64,000 bases of DNA from Sphingobacterium sp. HMA12 (GCF_002933815.1 NZ_BEYR01000001.1:2287765-2351764), one strand, 5' to 3'; shown: positions 35,091-44,574, counted from the first letter of the stretch. Translations and numbers: made by a program. Notes: generated by a model from the letters alone, not told the origin.

Positions 35091-35801
35091 TTAAAAATTA
35101 ATTAATCCGGGAGCAAGCTCTACAGCATCTCTATTCGGTCGGAATAAACGGGCTGTCAACGTTCCTTCCAATTTTATTTCTCCTTGATTTACTTTTAACC
35201 AACTACCTTCCCGTAGCCCGATTACGGGTTGTGAATTAAATTGATGAAATTCCTGAATACGGGTTTCCCGTGTTTCTCCTTTATGGGTCGAATTCATGTC
35301 CGGATCCAAAAAATGTGGATTAATATTAAAAGGGAGAAATCCCAAAGCATCAAAACTAGGTGGATAAACAATAGGCATATCGTTTGTTGTACCAATGGTC
35401 AATCCAGCCAAATTGGATCCAGCGGAAGTACCTACATAGGGAGTTCCTTTGCTTACTTGGACGCGCAATTGATGTACAAGATCCAAATCATACAATGTCT
35501 TCAACAACAAGAATGTATTACCACCACCGACAAAGATTGCTTTTGCTTCCTGAATGGCCTTTTTCTTGTTCTGAAATTCATGCAATCCGGTAACTTTTAT
35601 ATTTTGATCATCGAGAGCCTCCTGAACTTTGGCCGTATACGCATCAAACGATATTCCGGATGGTCTAGCGAAGGGAATAAACAGCAACACATCGGAAGCG
35701 ATAAATTTCACAAAATCTTCTTTAATGTAGTCAAGAAATCCGCTACCATGAATAGTGCTTGTGCTTACGACCAATAAATTATAGATTGGATTGATCACCA
35801 T
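35091..35801 (-). CDS. pepE: Dipeptidase E (peptidase family S51)
   Basis: 236 residues, the normal length. PepE removes N-terminal aspartate from dipeptides. The nucleophile is S126 in YVGTSAGSNLAG, with the oxyanion glycine motif FVGGGNTF at about 90-97, FNINPHFLDPD as the histidine segment and the ending ELAPGLINF. A single cytoplasmic enzyme gene with its own 3' region and no linked peptidases. Confidence 0.93.
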   Translation of the reverse strand: MVINPIYNLLVVSTSTIHGSGFLDYIKEDFVKFIASDVLLFIPFARPSGISFDAYTAKVQEALDDQNIKVTGLHEFQNKKKAIQEAKAIFVGGGNTFLLLKTLYDLDLVHQLRVQVSKGTPYVGTSAGSNLAGLTIGTTNDMPIVYPPSFDALGFLPFNINPHFLDPDMNSTHKGETRETRIQEFHQFNSQPVIGLREGSWLKVNQGEIKLEGTLTARLFRPNRDAVELAPGLINF

Positions 35802-35829
35802 ATCTTATTTCTTCAAATTATATAACAAA

Positions 35830-35876
35830 AAAATGTACCTTTTACTTCGTTTGGAACGAAGCCAAAGGTACATTTT
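35830..35876 (-). terminator. Two-level terminator after the SPFH/RHH pair
   Basis: Outer arms AAAATGTACCTTT (35830-35842) and AAAGGTACATTTT (35864-35876) are exact over 13 bp. The loop itself carries CTTCGTT and AACGAAG. It lies 14 bases beyond the ribbon-helix-helix stop, and the pepE transcript starts on its other side. Confidence 0.88.
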
Positions 35877-35890
35877 TACTTTCTGATTCT

Positions 35891-36067
35891 TTATTTTTTA
35901 TCAGCAGACTTTTTCTCCGCACTCCATCTTTTATTTTCTTGCAGCGCTCTATGTAAAAGATATTCGATCTGCCCGTTAACACTCCTAAACTCATCTGCAG
36001 CCCATTTTTCCAATGCTTTGTACATTTGATCGTCAAGCCGCAACATAAAGTTCTTTTTATCTGCCAT
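35891..36067 (-). CDS. Arc-like ribbon-helix-helix DNA-binding protein
   Basis: 58 residues reading MADKKNFMLRLDDQMYKAL, then EKWAADEFRSVNGQIEYLLH and a lysine-rich end. The strand FMLRLDD, helix MYKALEKWAADEF and helix SVNGQIEYLLHRAL are the ribbon-helix-helix pattern of Arc/CopG-type dimers. It starts 10 bases after the SPFH gene's stop on the same strand, so the two form an operon. Such tiny proteins often pair with toxins, but here the partner is a membrane SPFH protein, and this Arc-SPFH pairing is common in Bacteroidota. Targets unknown. Confidence 0.85.
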   Translation of the reverse strand: MADKKNFMLRLDDQMYKALEKWAADEFRSVNGQIEYLLHRALQENKRWSAEKKSADKK

Positions 36068-36077
36068 TTCATTCAGT

Positions 36078-36941
36078 TTATTGGTACAAAGTACCGGTAT
36101 TTACAATTGGCGTTGCAGCTTTTTCTCCACAAAGTACCACCATTAGATTGCTGACCATAGCCGCTTTTTTCTCGTTGTCCAATTCTACGATATCTTTTTC
36201 AGATAGCTTTTTGAGTGCCATTTCGACCATTCCCACAGCACCGTCCACAATTTTAGAGCGCGCGGCAACAATGGCCGCAGCTTGTTGTCGTTGTAGCATC
36301 GCACCGGCAATTTCGGATGCATAAGCCAAATGGCTGATTCTCGCCTCTTTAATAATTACTCCTGCAGGTGCAAGACGATCAGCAAGTTCCTGCTCAAGGA
36401 TATGATTCACCGTATCGCCGCCTTCACGCAAAGTGATCTCTGCTCCCTCATCCTCCAGGTTATCATAAGGAAAACTTCCCGCAAGATGCCGTACTGCTGC
36501 TTCACTCTGCGTACGTACATAGGAGGTATAGTTACTGACATCATAAGCAGCTTTATAGGTATCCCCTACCTGCCATACGATAACAGCTCCGATCTCAATA
36601 GGATTGCCCATCTTATCGTTTACCTTTAATGTCTGTCCTTGCAGATTGTCGGAACGTAAACTGATCTTGATTGTAGAATACAGCGGATTGACAAAAAACA
36701 AACCGTTCTCTTTTACAGTCCCCACATATCGACCAAAGAAATTCAAAACACGTGAATGATTTGGATTAATAATCATTAATCCCTTCAGGATAAAAAATGT
36801 TCCGATCATCAGGATGACGCCAAGTACAACATACAGCGAACTTTCGTCGACGTTGGCAAATGAAAATATGGCAGCTATAAAAGAAGCTACCGCAATTAAT
36901 AAGGCTAAATAGCCCGACATAGGTTTAATCAATTTTTCCAT
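36078..36941 (-). CDS. SPFH (band 7) domain membrane protein
   Basis: 287 residues. Two N-terminal hydrophobic helices (about 10-55, YLALLIAVASFIAAIFSF and VLGVILMIGTFFILKGLMI) anchor an SPFH/stomatin-like domain: NPNHSRVLNFFGRYVGTVKENGLFFVNPL, LNDKMGNPIEIGAVIVWQVGD, EAAVRHLAGSFPYDN and the long helix ASEIAGAMLQRQQAAAIVAAR. Family members organise membrane microdomains and chaperone proteases. No NfeD partner is adjacent; the only linked gene is the downstream Arc-like regulator. Confidence 0.92.
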   Translation of the reverse strand: MEKLIKPMSGYLALLIAVASFIAAIFSFANVDESSLYVVLGVILMIGTFFILKGLMIINPNHSRVLNFFGRYVGTVKENGLFFVNPLYSTIKISLRSDNLQGQTLKVNDKMGNPIEIGAVIVWQVGDTYKAAYDVSNYTSYVRTQSEAAVRHLAGSFPYDNLEDEGAEITLREGGDTVNHILEQELADRLAPAGVIIKEARISHLAYASEIAGAMLQRQQAAAIVAARSKIVDGAVGMVEMALKKLSEKDIVELDNEKKAAMVSNLMVVLCGEKAATPIVNTGTLYQ

Positions 36942-37038
36942 AATTTGTTAATATATATTTGATATCATTTTAATATCATAAATATAGCAAAAAATAGTTC
37001 TTATTTCAAAGCCAAAATTTTTATTATTATTTTTGATT

Positions 37039-37521
37039 ATGCTCAAAAGATCTTTTTTGCCACTTGTGAATGCCAATACCAAAACGCTTATCCTCGGATC
37101 TTTACCGGGTGACAGATCATTGGAGCAAAATGAATATTATGCACATCCGCAAAATCGTTTTTGGAAAGTGATCAGACATTTGTTTAACAGTCCAAATACG
37201 ACAGCCTATATTGACAAAGTAAATCTGCTACTTAACAACGGCATTGGTCTATGGGATGTCTGTGCCGAAGCATCCCGTCCGGGCAGTATGGATTTGGCCA
37301 TCAAAGATGAAAGTCCCAATCCAATCATCGCCCTTCTGGAGGCACATCCGGGAATCAAACTCGTAGTCTTTAATGGGCAAAAAGCGTATAAATTATATGC
37401 AAAGTATTTTGAGGAAAAAGAGAACATACGCTACCTATGCCTCCCCAGTACAAGTCCTGCAAATGCAAAAACAAACCTCGAACAACTCGTCATGCATTGG
37501 CGTACGATCATAAGTGATTAA
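37039..37521 (+). CDS. DNA-deoxyinosine glycosylase (UDG superfamily)
   Basis: 160 residues from the ATG at 37039. The uracil-DNA-glycosylase fold is clear: TKTLILGSLPGDRSLEQNEYYAHPQNRFWKV (active-site loop), NGIGLWDVCAEASRPGSMDLAIKDESPN, KLVVFNGQKAYKLY and the final LPSTSPANAK motif. The GSLPGDRSL and EYYAHPQNRFW pattern is that of the deoxyinosine-specific subgroup, which removes hypoxanthine from DNA. It is a repair gene standing alone before AIR synthase. Confidence 0.9.
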   Translation: MLKRSFLPLVNANTKTLILGSLPGDRSLEQNEYYAHPQNRFWKVIRHLFNSPNTTAYIDKVNLLLNNGIGLWDVCAEASRPGSMDLAIKDESPNPIIALLEAHPGIKLVVFNGQKAYKLYAKYFEEKENIRYLCLPSTSPANAKTNLEQLVMHWRTIISD

Positions 37522-37574
37522 ATTACATAAATAAGGTTCGTTAATTCAGCGCTATTGTTTATTTTTGCGCTAAG

Positions 37575-38753
37575 ATGTCAGATTTAAAATACAATCAACG
37601 AGGTGTATCCGCTGGAAAAGAGGATGTGCACAATGCGATAAAAAATATCGACAAGGGTCTGTTTCCCAAAGCATTCTGTAAAATCATTCCCGATATTTTG
37701 GGGGGAGATCAGGACTGGTGCAATATAATGCATGCTGATGGTGCTGGCACCAAGTCTTCTCTAGCCTATGTCTATTGGAAAGAAACTGGGGATATTTCGG
37801 TTTGGAAAGGTATTGCACAAGACGCAATCATTATGAATATAGACGACTTACTCTGTGTTGGGGCGATCGATAATATTCTACTGTCCTCTACAATCGGCAG
37901 AAACAAAAATCTTATTCCTGGAGAAGTTATTGCAGAAATCATCAATGGTACAGAAGAAATATTGGCTGAACTTCGGGATTTGGGTATCGGTATTTATTCT
38001 ACCGGGGGCGAAACTGCTGACGTTGGTGATCTGGTACGCACAATCATAGTCGATAGTACGGTTACATGTCGGATGAAGCGGGAAGATGTGATTTCAAATC
38101 ACCGGATTAAAGGGGGCAACGTAATCGTAGGCTTGGCTTCTAATGGAAAAGCAAGTTATGAAAAAGCTTATAATGGCGGTATGGGCTCCAATGGCTTAAC
38201 CTCAGCACGTCATGACGTCTTTAACAAAAAAGTAGCGGAAAAATATCCGGAGGCTTATGATCCAGCTGTCCCTTACGAACTTGTTTTTGCGGGAAGTCAG
38301 GATTTAACCAATGGCATCACAGTGGAAACAGGCGAAACAGTTCCTGCGGGTAAACTTGTCCTTTCACCCACACGTACCTACGCCCCTGTCATCAAAAATA
38401 TTTTAGATAAGTACCGTTCTCAGATTGATGGAATGGTGCATTGTTCAGGTGGAGCGCAGACTAAAGTGTTGCACTTTGTGGACAATGTACATGTCATTAA
38501 AGACAATCTTTTCCCAATTCCACCACTCTTTGAATTGATACAGAAAGAATCCAATACAGATTGGAAGGAGATGTACAAAGTATTCAATATGGGACACCGG
38601 ATGGAATTGTATGTACCTGAAGCGATCGCTGCAGATATCATTGCCATTTCGGTGTCATTCGGAATTCCGGCGCAAATTATCGGTCGTGTAGAAGACGCCG
38701 CATCTAAAAAAGTAACGATTACATCTCCTTTTGGAGAATTTATTTACGAATAA
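37575..38753 (+). CDS. AIR synthase (phosphoribosylformylglycinamidine cyclo-ligase-like)
   Basis: 392 residues, the longer Bacteroidota form of PurM-like enzymes. Motifs: YNQRGVSAGKEDVHNAI, the MHADGAGTKSSLAYVYWKETGD nucleotide-binding stretch, GIAQDAIIMNIDDLLCVGA, GIYSTGGETADVGD, VIVGLASNGKASYEKAYNGGMGSNGLT and HCSGGAQTKVL. It should form 5-aminoimidazole ribotide in purine synthesis, though such divergent proteins are often annotated only as AIR-synthase-related. A TATTTTTG element (37560-37567) is seven bases from the ATG, implying a very short leader. Confidence 0.9.
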   Translation: MSDLKYNQRGVSAGKEDVHNAIKNIDKGLFPKAFCKIIPDILGGDQDWCNIMHADGAGTKSSLAYVYWKETGDISVWKGIAQDAIIMNIDDLLCVGAIDNILLSSTIGRNKNLIPGEVIAEIINGTEEILAELRDLGIGIYSTGGETADVGDLVRTIIVDSTVTCRMKREDVISNHRIKGGNVIVGLASNGKASYEKAYNGGMGSNGLTSARHDVFNKKVAEKYPEAYDPAVPYELVFAGSQDLTNGITVETGETVPAGKLVLSPTRTYAPVIKNILDKYRSQIDGMVHCSGGAQTKVLHFVDNVHVIKDNLFPIPPLFELIQKESNTDWKEMYKVFNMGHRMELYVPEAIAADIIAISVSFGIPAQIIGRVEDAASKKVTITSPFGEFIYE

Positions 38754-38760
38754 AATATGT

Positions 38761-38793
38761 ATGCACCAATCTACGCGATAAAGATTGGTGCAT
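38761..38793 (+). terminator. Hairpin after AIR synthase gene
   Basis: ATGCACCAATCT (38761-38772) and AGATTGGTGCAT (38782-38793) are exact over 12 bp with a 9-nt loop, followed by T-rich sequence. It separates AIR synthase from rimB and excludes a rimB start upstream of 38794. Confidence 0.8.
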
Positions 38794-38811
38794 TTATTCC
38801 TTTTGGTATCA

Positions 38812-39249
38812 ATGAAAGAAAAACTTCTCGTGGGCTGGAAAGAAACCCTGGATTTACCTGAATTAGGAATATTTGGCATAGAGGCAAAAGTCGATACTGG
38901 CGCTGCTTCCTCGGTTTTGCATTGTAACTCCTATAAAATCGTCAATGAAGATGGTCAGGACTGGATCCATTGCGAACTCATTACCAATTTCGAAACAGAA
39001 GAAACCAAAGTTTTAAAATTGAAGCTTTACAAATCAAAACTGGTCAAGAGTTCGTTTGGCCAGGAGGAAAAGCGTTATTATATCCGAACTACGGCAAAAC
39101 TATACGACCAGGTTTTCAATATCAAGATTTCATTTCGAAATCGTTCCAAAATGACTTACCCGATGCTTTTAGGAAAGAATTTTCTCTATCGAAGATTCTT
39201 GGTCGACGTCTCCAAAGAAAATCTCTCCTTGAAGTCCCCGTCAAAATAA
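38812..39249 (+). CDS. RimB/ATP-dependent zinc protease-like protein
   Basis: 145 residues from the ATG at 38812; upstream frame positions fall in a terminator. The front reads LLVGWKETLDLPELGIFGIEAKVDTGAASSVLHC, the retropepsin-like DTGA motif of the RimB/ATP-dependent zinc protease family. MTYPMLLGKNFLYRRFLVDV closes the fold. In gammaproteobacteria RimB trims the glutamate tails that RimK adds. The rimK-type gene follows 59 bases downstream, so this pair should work together on one substrate, probably ribosomal protein S6 or a similar carboxyl end. Confidence 0.88.
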   Translation: MKEKLLVGWKETLDLPELGIFGIEAKVDTGAASSVLHCNSYKIVNEDGQDWIHCELITNFETEETKVLKLKLYKSKLVKSSFGQEEKRYYIRTTAKLYDQVFNIKISFRNRSKMTYPMLLGKNFLYRRFLVDVSKENLSLKSPSK

Positions 39250-39308
39250 AAACAAATAGCAAAGCTATTTTGTTATCTTAGCACAAAAATATATTCAATA
39301 TACAAACC

Positions 39309-40244
39309 GTGAAAATTGCCGTATTATCGACAGTAAAGAGTTTATACTCAACTCGTCGTCTCGTAGAAGCTGCACAACAAAGAGGACACGAATGTGTTGT
39401 CATAGACCACAGTAAGTGTTACGTTGGCATTCAACAAGGTAACCCCAGTATTCATTACAAAGGACAGGATCTCAGTGGTATTGACGCTATTATTCCCCGA
39501 ATAGGCGCTTCGGTCACCTTTTATGGTTCGGCTATTGTCAGACAATTTGAGGTGATGGATGTCATTTCCGCAAATCCGAGTCAAGCCATTACCAGATCCA
39601 GGGATAAATTGAGATGCTTACAGATTTTGTCCGGTGCCGGCATTGGCCTTCCAATTACGGGATTTGCACGTACGGCCTCTGATGTTGACGATCTGATCAG
39701 TATGGTGGGCGGCGCTCCTTTGGTGATTAAACTATTGGAAGGTACACAGGGGATTGGTGTTGTTTTAGCAGAAACCAAGAAAGCGGCATCATCTGTTATA
39801 GAGGCTTTCTACGGCCTCGGAAACAACATTTTGATCCAAGAGTTTATCAAAGAGTCGAAAGGTTCTGACATCCGAGCTTTTGTGGTTGACGGCAAAGTTG
39901 TCGGGGCAATGAAACGTACGGCTAAAGAAGGGGAATTTCGCTCAAACATACACCGGGGCGGAACGGCTCAGATAATACGCCTAAGCAAGGCAGAAAGAGA
40001 AACCGCTATTGCCGCTGCCGCTCAATTGGGGCTTACCGTTTGTGGCGTGGATATGATTCCCTCGGACCGTGGTCCTTTAGTTCTTGAAGTAAATTCCTCC
40101 CCTGGGTTGGAGGGTATAGAAAAAGCCACCAAAAAGGACATTGCTTCTGAAATCATTCAATACATCGAAAGACAATATGAATTGAAACAGGCACAAATGC
40201 CAAAAGTGGTAAAGAAAAAGAAAAAGAGAGAAAGCAAATTATAA
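39309..40244 (+). CDS. rimK: RimK-family alpha-L-glutamate ligase
   Basis: 311 residues with a GTG start. An ATP-grasp ligase: [85 protein letters not shown] and [19 protein letters not shown] are the RimK signature. The last 15 residues ([16 protein letters not shown]) are a basic tail. RimK adds glutamates to the C-terminus of S6, and the neighbouring RimB-like protease probably reverses or trims this. No rimA is present. Confidence 0.95.
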   Translation: MKIAVLSTVKSLYSTRRLVEAAQQRGHECVVIDHSKCYVGIQQGNPSIHYKGQDLSGIDAIIPRIGASVTFYGSAIVRQFEVMDVISANPSQAITRSRDKLRCLQILSGAGIGLPITGFARTASDVDDLISMVGGAPLVIKLLEGTQGIGVVLAETKKAASSVIEAFYGLGNNILIQEFIKESKGSDIRAFVVDGKVVGAMKRTAKEGEFRSNIHRGGTAQIIRLSKAERETAIAAAAQLGLTVCGVDMIPSDRGPLVLEVNSSPGLEGIEKATKKDIASEIIQYIERQYELKQAQMPKVVKKKKKRESKL

Positions 40245-40256
40245 AATTACCGAGTT

Positions 40257-40304
40257 AAAAGTTAAAAGGGTTTTCAATAGCGATTGAAAACCCTTTTAAC
40301 TTTT
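40257..40304 (+). terminator. 22-bp perfect terminator after rimK
   Basis: Arms 40257-40278 and 40283-40304 are exact reverse complements with a 4-nt loop, an AGGG/CCCT core, A-rich before and T-rich after. It ends the rimB-rimK transcript. Confidence 0.9.
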
Positions 40305-40403
40305 AAAGAAGCTAGATTCAATGAAATAAAGATTTCCAATACTTCCTAAATTCAGCTACCGTTGAGTCCAAATTTTACTTATCTTAGGTTAAATTATGAA
40401 TTA

Positions 40404-43148
40404 ATGAAAAGATTTAGCCATCTTCTATTCGCTTTCGTACTCGTACTAGCTTCATTTTCAAGGTCATTTAGCCAAACACCCATTCAAAAAACAGCATCGC
40501 CAACTTGGCTCCGGCCCATTACAAAAAAAGCCGTAAAGCCAAATCTGGATGATATTAGTGATGGATATTACTATGAGTTAATCGAAAATCAAATAAACTT
40601 AGCTGCCCAAACAAAATATTATAGAGACATAAAAGTATTGTTCGATCAAAGTGGAATCGAAAACCTGGGACAGGTTCAGGTAACCTTTGATCCGCATTTC
40701 CAAAAACTTCAATTACATGAGTTGAAGATCATTCGCAACGGGAAAGATATTGACTTACTGTCGCAGGCAAAATTCAACCTCCTTGCATCCGAAACAGAGC
40801 TTTCGAGGTCTATCTACAACGGAAGTCAGATGGCCCATTATGTCCTGGAAGATTTACGTAAAGACGATAAGATCGTATTTGCCTATTCCATAATAGGTGC
40901 AAATCCCGTATTTGAACATAAATTTTTCGATACCTATTACTTACAGGGATATGAACCTACTGGTTTGGTCCATCTCAATTATATTGTACCTAACGGTCGC
41001 AAACTTCAATTCAAAAGTTTCAATGGTGCACCTGAGGTACAGCAACAATCCATGGGAAATACAACAAATTTCTTCTGGGAGCTTACTGAGGACAAAACAG
41101 TTCAATTCGAAAATTATAGTCCGGCCTGGTACAGCCCTTTAAAATATATCCAATGCTCAGAGTTCAATACCTGGCAGGACGTTGATCAATGGAACCGCAG
41201 GATTAATCCCATACCACAGCTAGTTCCTTCAAGTACACTTCAAACTTTTGTCAATCAACTGTGGAAAGAGTCAAACGGGCAGCCCTATAACTACTTAAAA
41301 AAGGCCTGTGACTTTGTACAAAACGAAATACGTTATATGGGCATTGAGATGGGAGAATATTCACACCGGGCAAATGTTCCGGAAAAAGTATTTTCGCAGC
41401 GCTATGGCGATTGTAAAGATAAATCGATGTTGCTCGCAACAATACTCAAAAATAAGAACATCGACGTAGGACTGGTATTAGCCAATACGTATAAGGACCG
41501 AGGGCTTCAGGAAGAGCTCCCCTCACCTTATGCTTTCAACCACATGGTTGTTGAAGTTAATATCGGAGGACGTTACCAATATATTGATCCGACCATAATC
41601 AATCAAGGCGGAGATATCAAAAACAGATATTTCCCCGCTTATGGAAAAGTGCTCTCGACCATGGGCAATGGAAAGCTTGCCGATGTACCACAACATATTG
41701 TAGGAAATATTAAAGTCAAGGAAACATTGACGCTAGAAGGCAAATTTGAAGCGACCCTTGATGTCAAAACAGTCTATTTCGGAAATGAAGCGGACAATAT
41801 GCGTACTTATTTTCAAGGTAGTGCCAAAAACGATATACAGAAGCAATACCTGGAGTATTATGCGAAGACCTATCCTAAAATCAATAAAATTAGCCCTATA
41901 CAATTTAAAGATGATATTGAGAACAATCGTGTAGAGGTCACCGAAAAATACAAAATCAAAAACATCGGAAAAGCAGAAAACGGATCTTCCAAAAAGTATA
42001 TTTCCTTGTTGGGCACAAATATAAATGATAAGCTGCCCGAAATTATGGAGGACCGTATTGCCCCACTGAGCCTGCCGTTCCCTACCGATATCGAATATGA
42101 GATCGACGTTGTTAACAAAGGAAAAAATGCATTTGGCAACCATAAAGATAATCGTTATTTTGAGCGTAACGCCTATGTATTCGGAAAAACATTGGAAATA
42201 AAGCCAGATAGTATTAAGATTGCTTATACCTTAGGTTTTCACGAACCTTATGTTGAACAAAAAGACCTTCAACAGTATTATACAGATTTTGCCGATCGTG
42301 AGAATATCTTTTTCAATGGTTTTTATCTGGACGCCGACGGATATGTAACAGATGGAATAACTAATCTGGGCACACCGACATCAGCGAAGGAGATTAATTG
42401 GTTTACCCTAATCCTATTCATTGTCCTGGTGCCAGCTGTCATCTGGTATATTGTTAAAAAGTATAATAAGAGCAAACCATTTATCATCAAACCCTATGAC
42501 GAAATTTATCACGATCAGATCGGCGGATGGATGATTGTACTGCTTATTGTACTTTTTATAAATATATTGACCTTATCCAGTATGTTTTTCTTCCAACAGT
42601 CCTTTTTTAATTTAAATACTTGGCAAGCGGCAGATCAGTTAGAAGGTATTTCACCCATTTTATACAAAATTTTGCTGCTAACGGAAATAATCGGTAATGT
42701 ATTGATACTGGCTGGTTTGATTTATAGCTGTATCTTATTGATCAAGAAAAGGGACATTTTCGCACAGACCTTCTTTATGGTTGCACTATTTATGGCCATA
42801 TTTTGTACTATTGATGGAATTGCATCCTATTTTATGTTCAAAAGTTATTTAGATGAACCAGGCGATCTATTCACACACTATCGAGATACTCTAAAAGCGA
42901 TTTTCTTTTTCTGTATTTGGGGAACTTATGTATTTAACTCTGAACGTATCAAAGGCACCTGTCTTCGGACATATCAGAACGATGACAGTATTCAAAGGGC
43001 TGTGACAACGCATCCCTTTGATCAAGATTTCCTAAACCCCTATCCGATACAACAAGAACAAGATACAGAAATTACATCCGCGGATTATAAAACACAAAGA
43101 AATGAATTAGATGACAAGCAGTCTGAAGGCAATCAAACTAAAAACTAG
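40404..43148 (+). CDS. DUF3857 / transglutaminase-like membrane protein
   Basis: 914 residues from the ATG at 40404, which opens a signal peptide (FSHLLFAFVLVLASFSRSFSQ). Residues about 50-280 are DUF3857; about 280-430 form a transglutaminase-like fold with NEIRYMGIEMGEYSHRAN, the cysteine motif RYGDCKDKSMLLATIL, the histidine in AFNHMVVEV and YIDPT. The remaining half has beta-rich DUF2569/DUF3858-like parts and five or so membrane helices toward the C-terminus. Members are thought to be periplasmic peptidase- or crosslinker-like enzymes with no established reaction. Monocistronic, ending at a 40-nt palindrome. Confidence 0.88.
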   Translation: MKRFSHLLFAFVLVLASFSRSFSQTPIQKTASPTWLRPITKKAVKPNLDDISDGYYYELIENQINLAAQTKYYRDIKVLFDQSGIENLGQVQVTFDPHFQKLQLHELKIIRNGKDIDLLSQAKFNLLASETELSRSIYNGSQMAHYVLEDLRKDDKIVFAYSIIGANPVFEHKFFDTYYLQGYEPTGLVHLNYIVPNGRKLQFKSFNGAPEVQQQSMGNTTNFFWELTEDKTVQFENYSPAWYSPLKYIQCSEFNTWQDVDQWNRRINPIPQLVPSSTLQTFVNQLWKESNGQPYNYLKKACDFVQNEIRYMGIEMGEYSHRANVPEKVFSQRYGDCKDKSMLLATILKNKNIDVGLVLANTYKDRGLQEELPSPYAFNHMVVEVNIGGRYQYIDPTIINQGGDIKNRYFPAYGKVLSTMGNGKLADVPQHIVGNIKVKETLTLEGKFEATLDVKTVYFGNEADNMRTYFQGSAKNDIQKQYLEYYAKTYPKINKISPIQFKDDIENNRVEVTEKYKIKNIGKAENGSSKKYISLLGTNINDKLPEIMEDRIAPLSLPFPTDIEYEIDVVNKGKNAFGNHKDNRYFERNAYVFGKTLEIKPDSIKIAYTLGFHEPYVEQKDLQQYYTDFADRENIFFNGFYLDADGYVTDGITNLGTPTSAKEINWFTLILFIVLVPAVIWYIVKKYNKSKPFIIKPYDEIYHDQIGGWMIVLLIVLFINILTLSSMFFFQQSFFNLNTWQAADQLEGISPILYKILLLTEIIGNVLILAGLIYSCILLIKKRDIFAQTFFMVALFMAIFCTIDGIASYFMFKSYLDEPGDLFTHYRDTLKAIFFFCIWGTYVFNSERIKGTCLRTYQNDDSIQRAVTTHPFDQDFLNPYPIQQEQDTEITSADYKTQRNELDDKQSEGNQTKN

Positions 43149-43163
43149 ATATTATTTTTCAAT

Positions 43164-43203
43164 AAAAAAGGGTTTTGCATGATATCATGCAAAACCCTTT
43201 TTT
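43164..43203. terminator. 40-nt perfect palindromic terminator
   Basis: Arms 43164-43183 and 43184-43203 are exact reverse complements with no spacer, with a GGG/CCC core and A/T ends, between the converging DUF3857 and DUF3060 genes. Confidence 0.9.
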
Positions 43204-43216
43204 TTGAAATTTTTGA

Positions 43217-43663
43217 TTATTTCATCTTCATAACCATATTGTCGGCACCCTCAGTAGAGACCTTTGCTTGGCCAGATTTGTTTTTAGTCGATTTGTAGTG
43301 AACGTGATTTTTGAAACCTTCAATTTGAACGGTTTCAAGAGACCCAATATTAACCATATTGTCTGCGCCCTCTATCGTAACAGTCGACACGTCATTTCCC
43401 GTTACGGTATTGCCTTTACCTTCAATAATAACTTTACTAACATTACCACGTATTACCACCTTATTATCGGCACCTTCAATTTGGATTGTCTCTCCTCCCT
43501 TGGCCTCTATTGTCCGGCTGTTGCCTACACCCTCAATTGATATAACTTTTCCCTGTAGATCCGACACAGTTTTTATAGGAGCTTTGTAACCTGGCCCTTT
43601 AGCCATAACCATACCTCCAAATAACAGAAGTGAAAATCCAAATGCGATCGTTCTTATTTTCAT
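43217..43663 (-). CDS. DUF3060 periplasmic repeat protein
   Basis: 148 residues from the ATG at 43663. A signal peptide (about 1-22, ending MVMAKG) is followed by a string of short repeats (IEGVGN, IEGADN, IEGKGN, IEGADN, IEGFKN, TEGADN) spaced by about 17-20 residues, each with a preceding TVxI strand. This is the DUF3060 pattern and predicts a small right-handed beta-helix or beta-solenoid. It may be secreted or surface-attached. The role is unknown. It is convergent with the DUF3857 gene. Confidence 0.8.
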   Translation of the reverse strand: MKIRTIAFGFSLLLFGGMVMAKGPGYKAPIKTVSDLQGKVISIEGVGNSRTIEAKGGETIQIEGADNKVVIRGNVSKVIIEGKGNTVTGNDVSTVTIEGADNMVNIGSLETVQIEGFKNHVHYKSTKNKSGQAKVSTEGADNMVMKMK

Positions 43664-43871
43664 AATTGTATGTTTATAAACCACTATACAAAAATCAAAC
43701 CTAATATTGAGTGAGAATGGTTATTACATATAGTTTGATAATTTCAGTTGTTTAAAAGAGGCTATAAAGCCTCCGACAAATAAAATACGATGAGCAGCCC
43801 CTCGTTATGCGTTCAAATATCGTCCAAAAAAGACTACAGTGATCTAACAGGAAACCCAAGTGACAATAAAA

Positions 43872-43894
43872 AAAGGAGCCTTTTGGGCTCCTTT
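43872..43894 (-). terminator. Terminator of the thrS-infC-rpmI-rplT transcript
   Basis: Arms 43872-43880 and 43886-43894 (AAAGGAGCC, GGCTCCTTT) are exact with a 5-nt loop. On the minus strand a T-run follows, 36 bases past the rplT stop. Confidence 0.9.
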
Positions 43895-43929
43895 AATATC
43901 TCTAACAAATTGACAGCGGATTAAAAACT

Positions 43930-44274
43930 CTATTTTACTGCGTCTACAACTGCTTTGAAAGCTTCTGGGTTATTTAAAGCTAAGTCAGCTAAAACCTTAC
44001 GGTTCAAACCAATGTTTTTAGCGTTTAATTTACCGATCAATTGGGAATAAGAAATTCCGTGTTGACGAGCTCCAGCGTTGATACGTTGAATCCATAAAGC
44101 TCTAAACTCGCGTTTTTTGGTTTTACGATCGCGGTAAGCGTATTGTAAACCTTTTTCTACTGTATTTTTAGCAATAGTATAAACTTTGCTACGTGATCCA
44201 AAGTAACCTTTTGCAAGGCCTAGGATTTTTTTGCGTCTTCTTCTTGAAGCTACTGCGTTAACCGAACGTGGCAT
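43930..44274 (-). CDS. rplT: 50S ribosomal protein L20
   Basis: 114 residues, complete. [58 protein letters not shown] and [18 protein letters not shown] match L20. It binds 23S rRNA domain II early in assembly and in several bacteria represses its own operon. The 99 bases between rpmI and this start are unusually long and could hold such a control structure, but no fold is obvious. Confidence 0.98.
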   Translation of the reverse strand: MPRSVNAVASRRRRKKILGLAKGYFGSRSKVYTIAKNTVEKGLQYAYRDRKTKKREFRALWIQRINAGARQHGISYSQLIGKLNAKNIGLNRKVLADLALNNPEAFKAVVDAVK

Positions 44275-44373
44275 ATTTTTAAAATTAGTTTGGTAAAAGG
44301 TGCCATGTATTTCAATGAACTTACGACCCTGTACCCGGTTAAAAAATTATTATTAAATAAAATCGAATAAAAC

Positions 44374-44574
44374 TTATTTACCGATAGCAAGCATACGTTT
44401 AACGTTGCCCATATCGCCATCAGATACATAACTTGTTTGTGTTAAGTTACGTTTACGTTTTGTGCTCTTTTTTGTCAAGATGTGGCTTTTGAAAGCGTTT
44501 TTTCTTGCAATTTTACCTGTTCCAGTCAATTTGAAACGTTTCTTTGCGCTGGAATTGGTTTTAACTTTTGGCAT
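44374..44574 (-). CDS. rpmI: 50S ribosomal protein L35
   Basis: 66 residues, the usual size. [30 protein letters not shown] and the C-terminal [11 protein letters not shown] are the L35 pattern. It lies between infC (39-base gap) and rplT in the standard infC-rpmI-rplT order. Confidence 0.97.
   Translation of the reverse strand: MPKVKTNSSAKKRFKLTGTGKIARKNAFKSHILTKKSTKRKRNLTQTSYVSDGDMGNVKRMLAIGK

Noticed and set aside
35241..35777. 178-codon frame antisense to pepE
   Set aside because: The pepE frame is clearly conserved on the other strand; this one has no domain pattern.
43217..43663. Antifreeze or adhesin repeat protein
   Set aside because: The IEGADN-type repeats fit DUF3060 better; there is no evidence for ice binding or adhesion.
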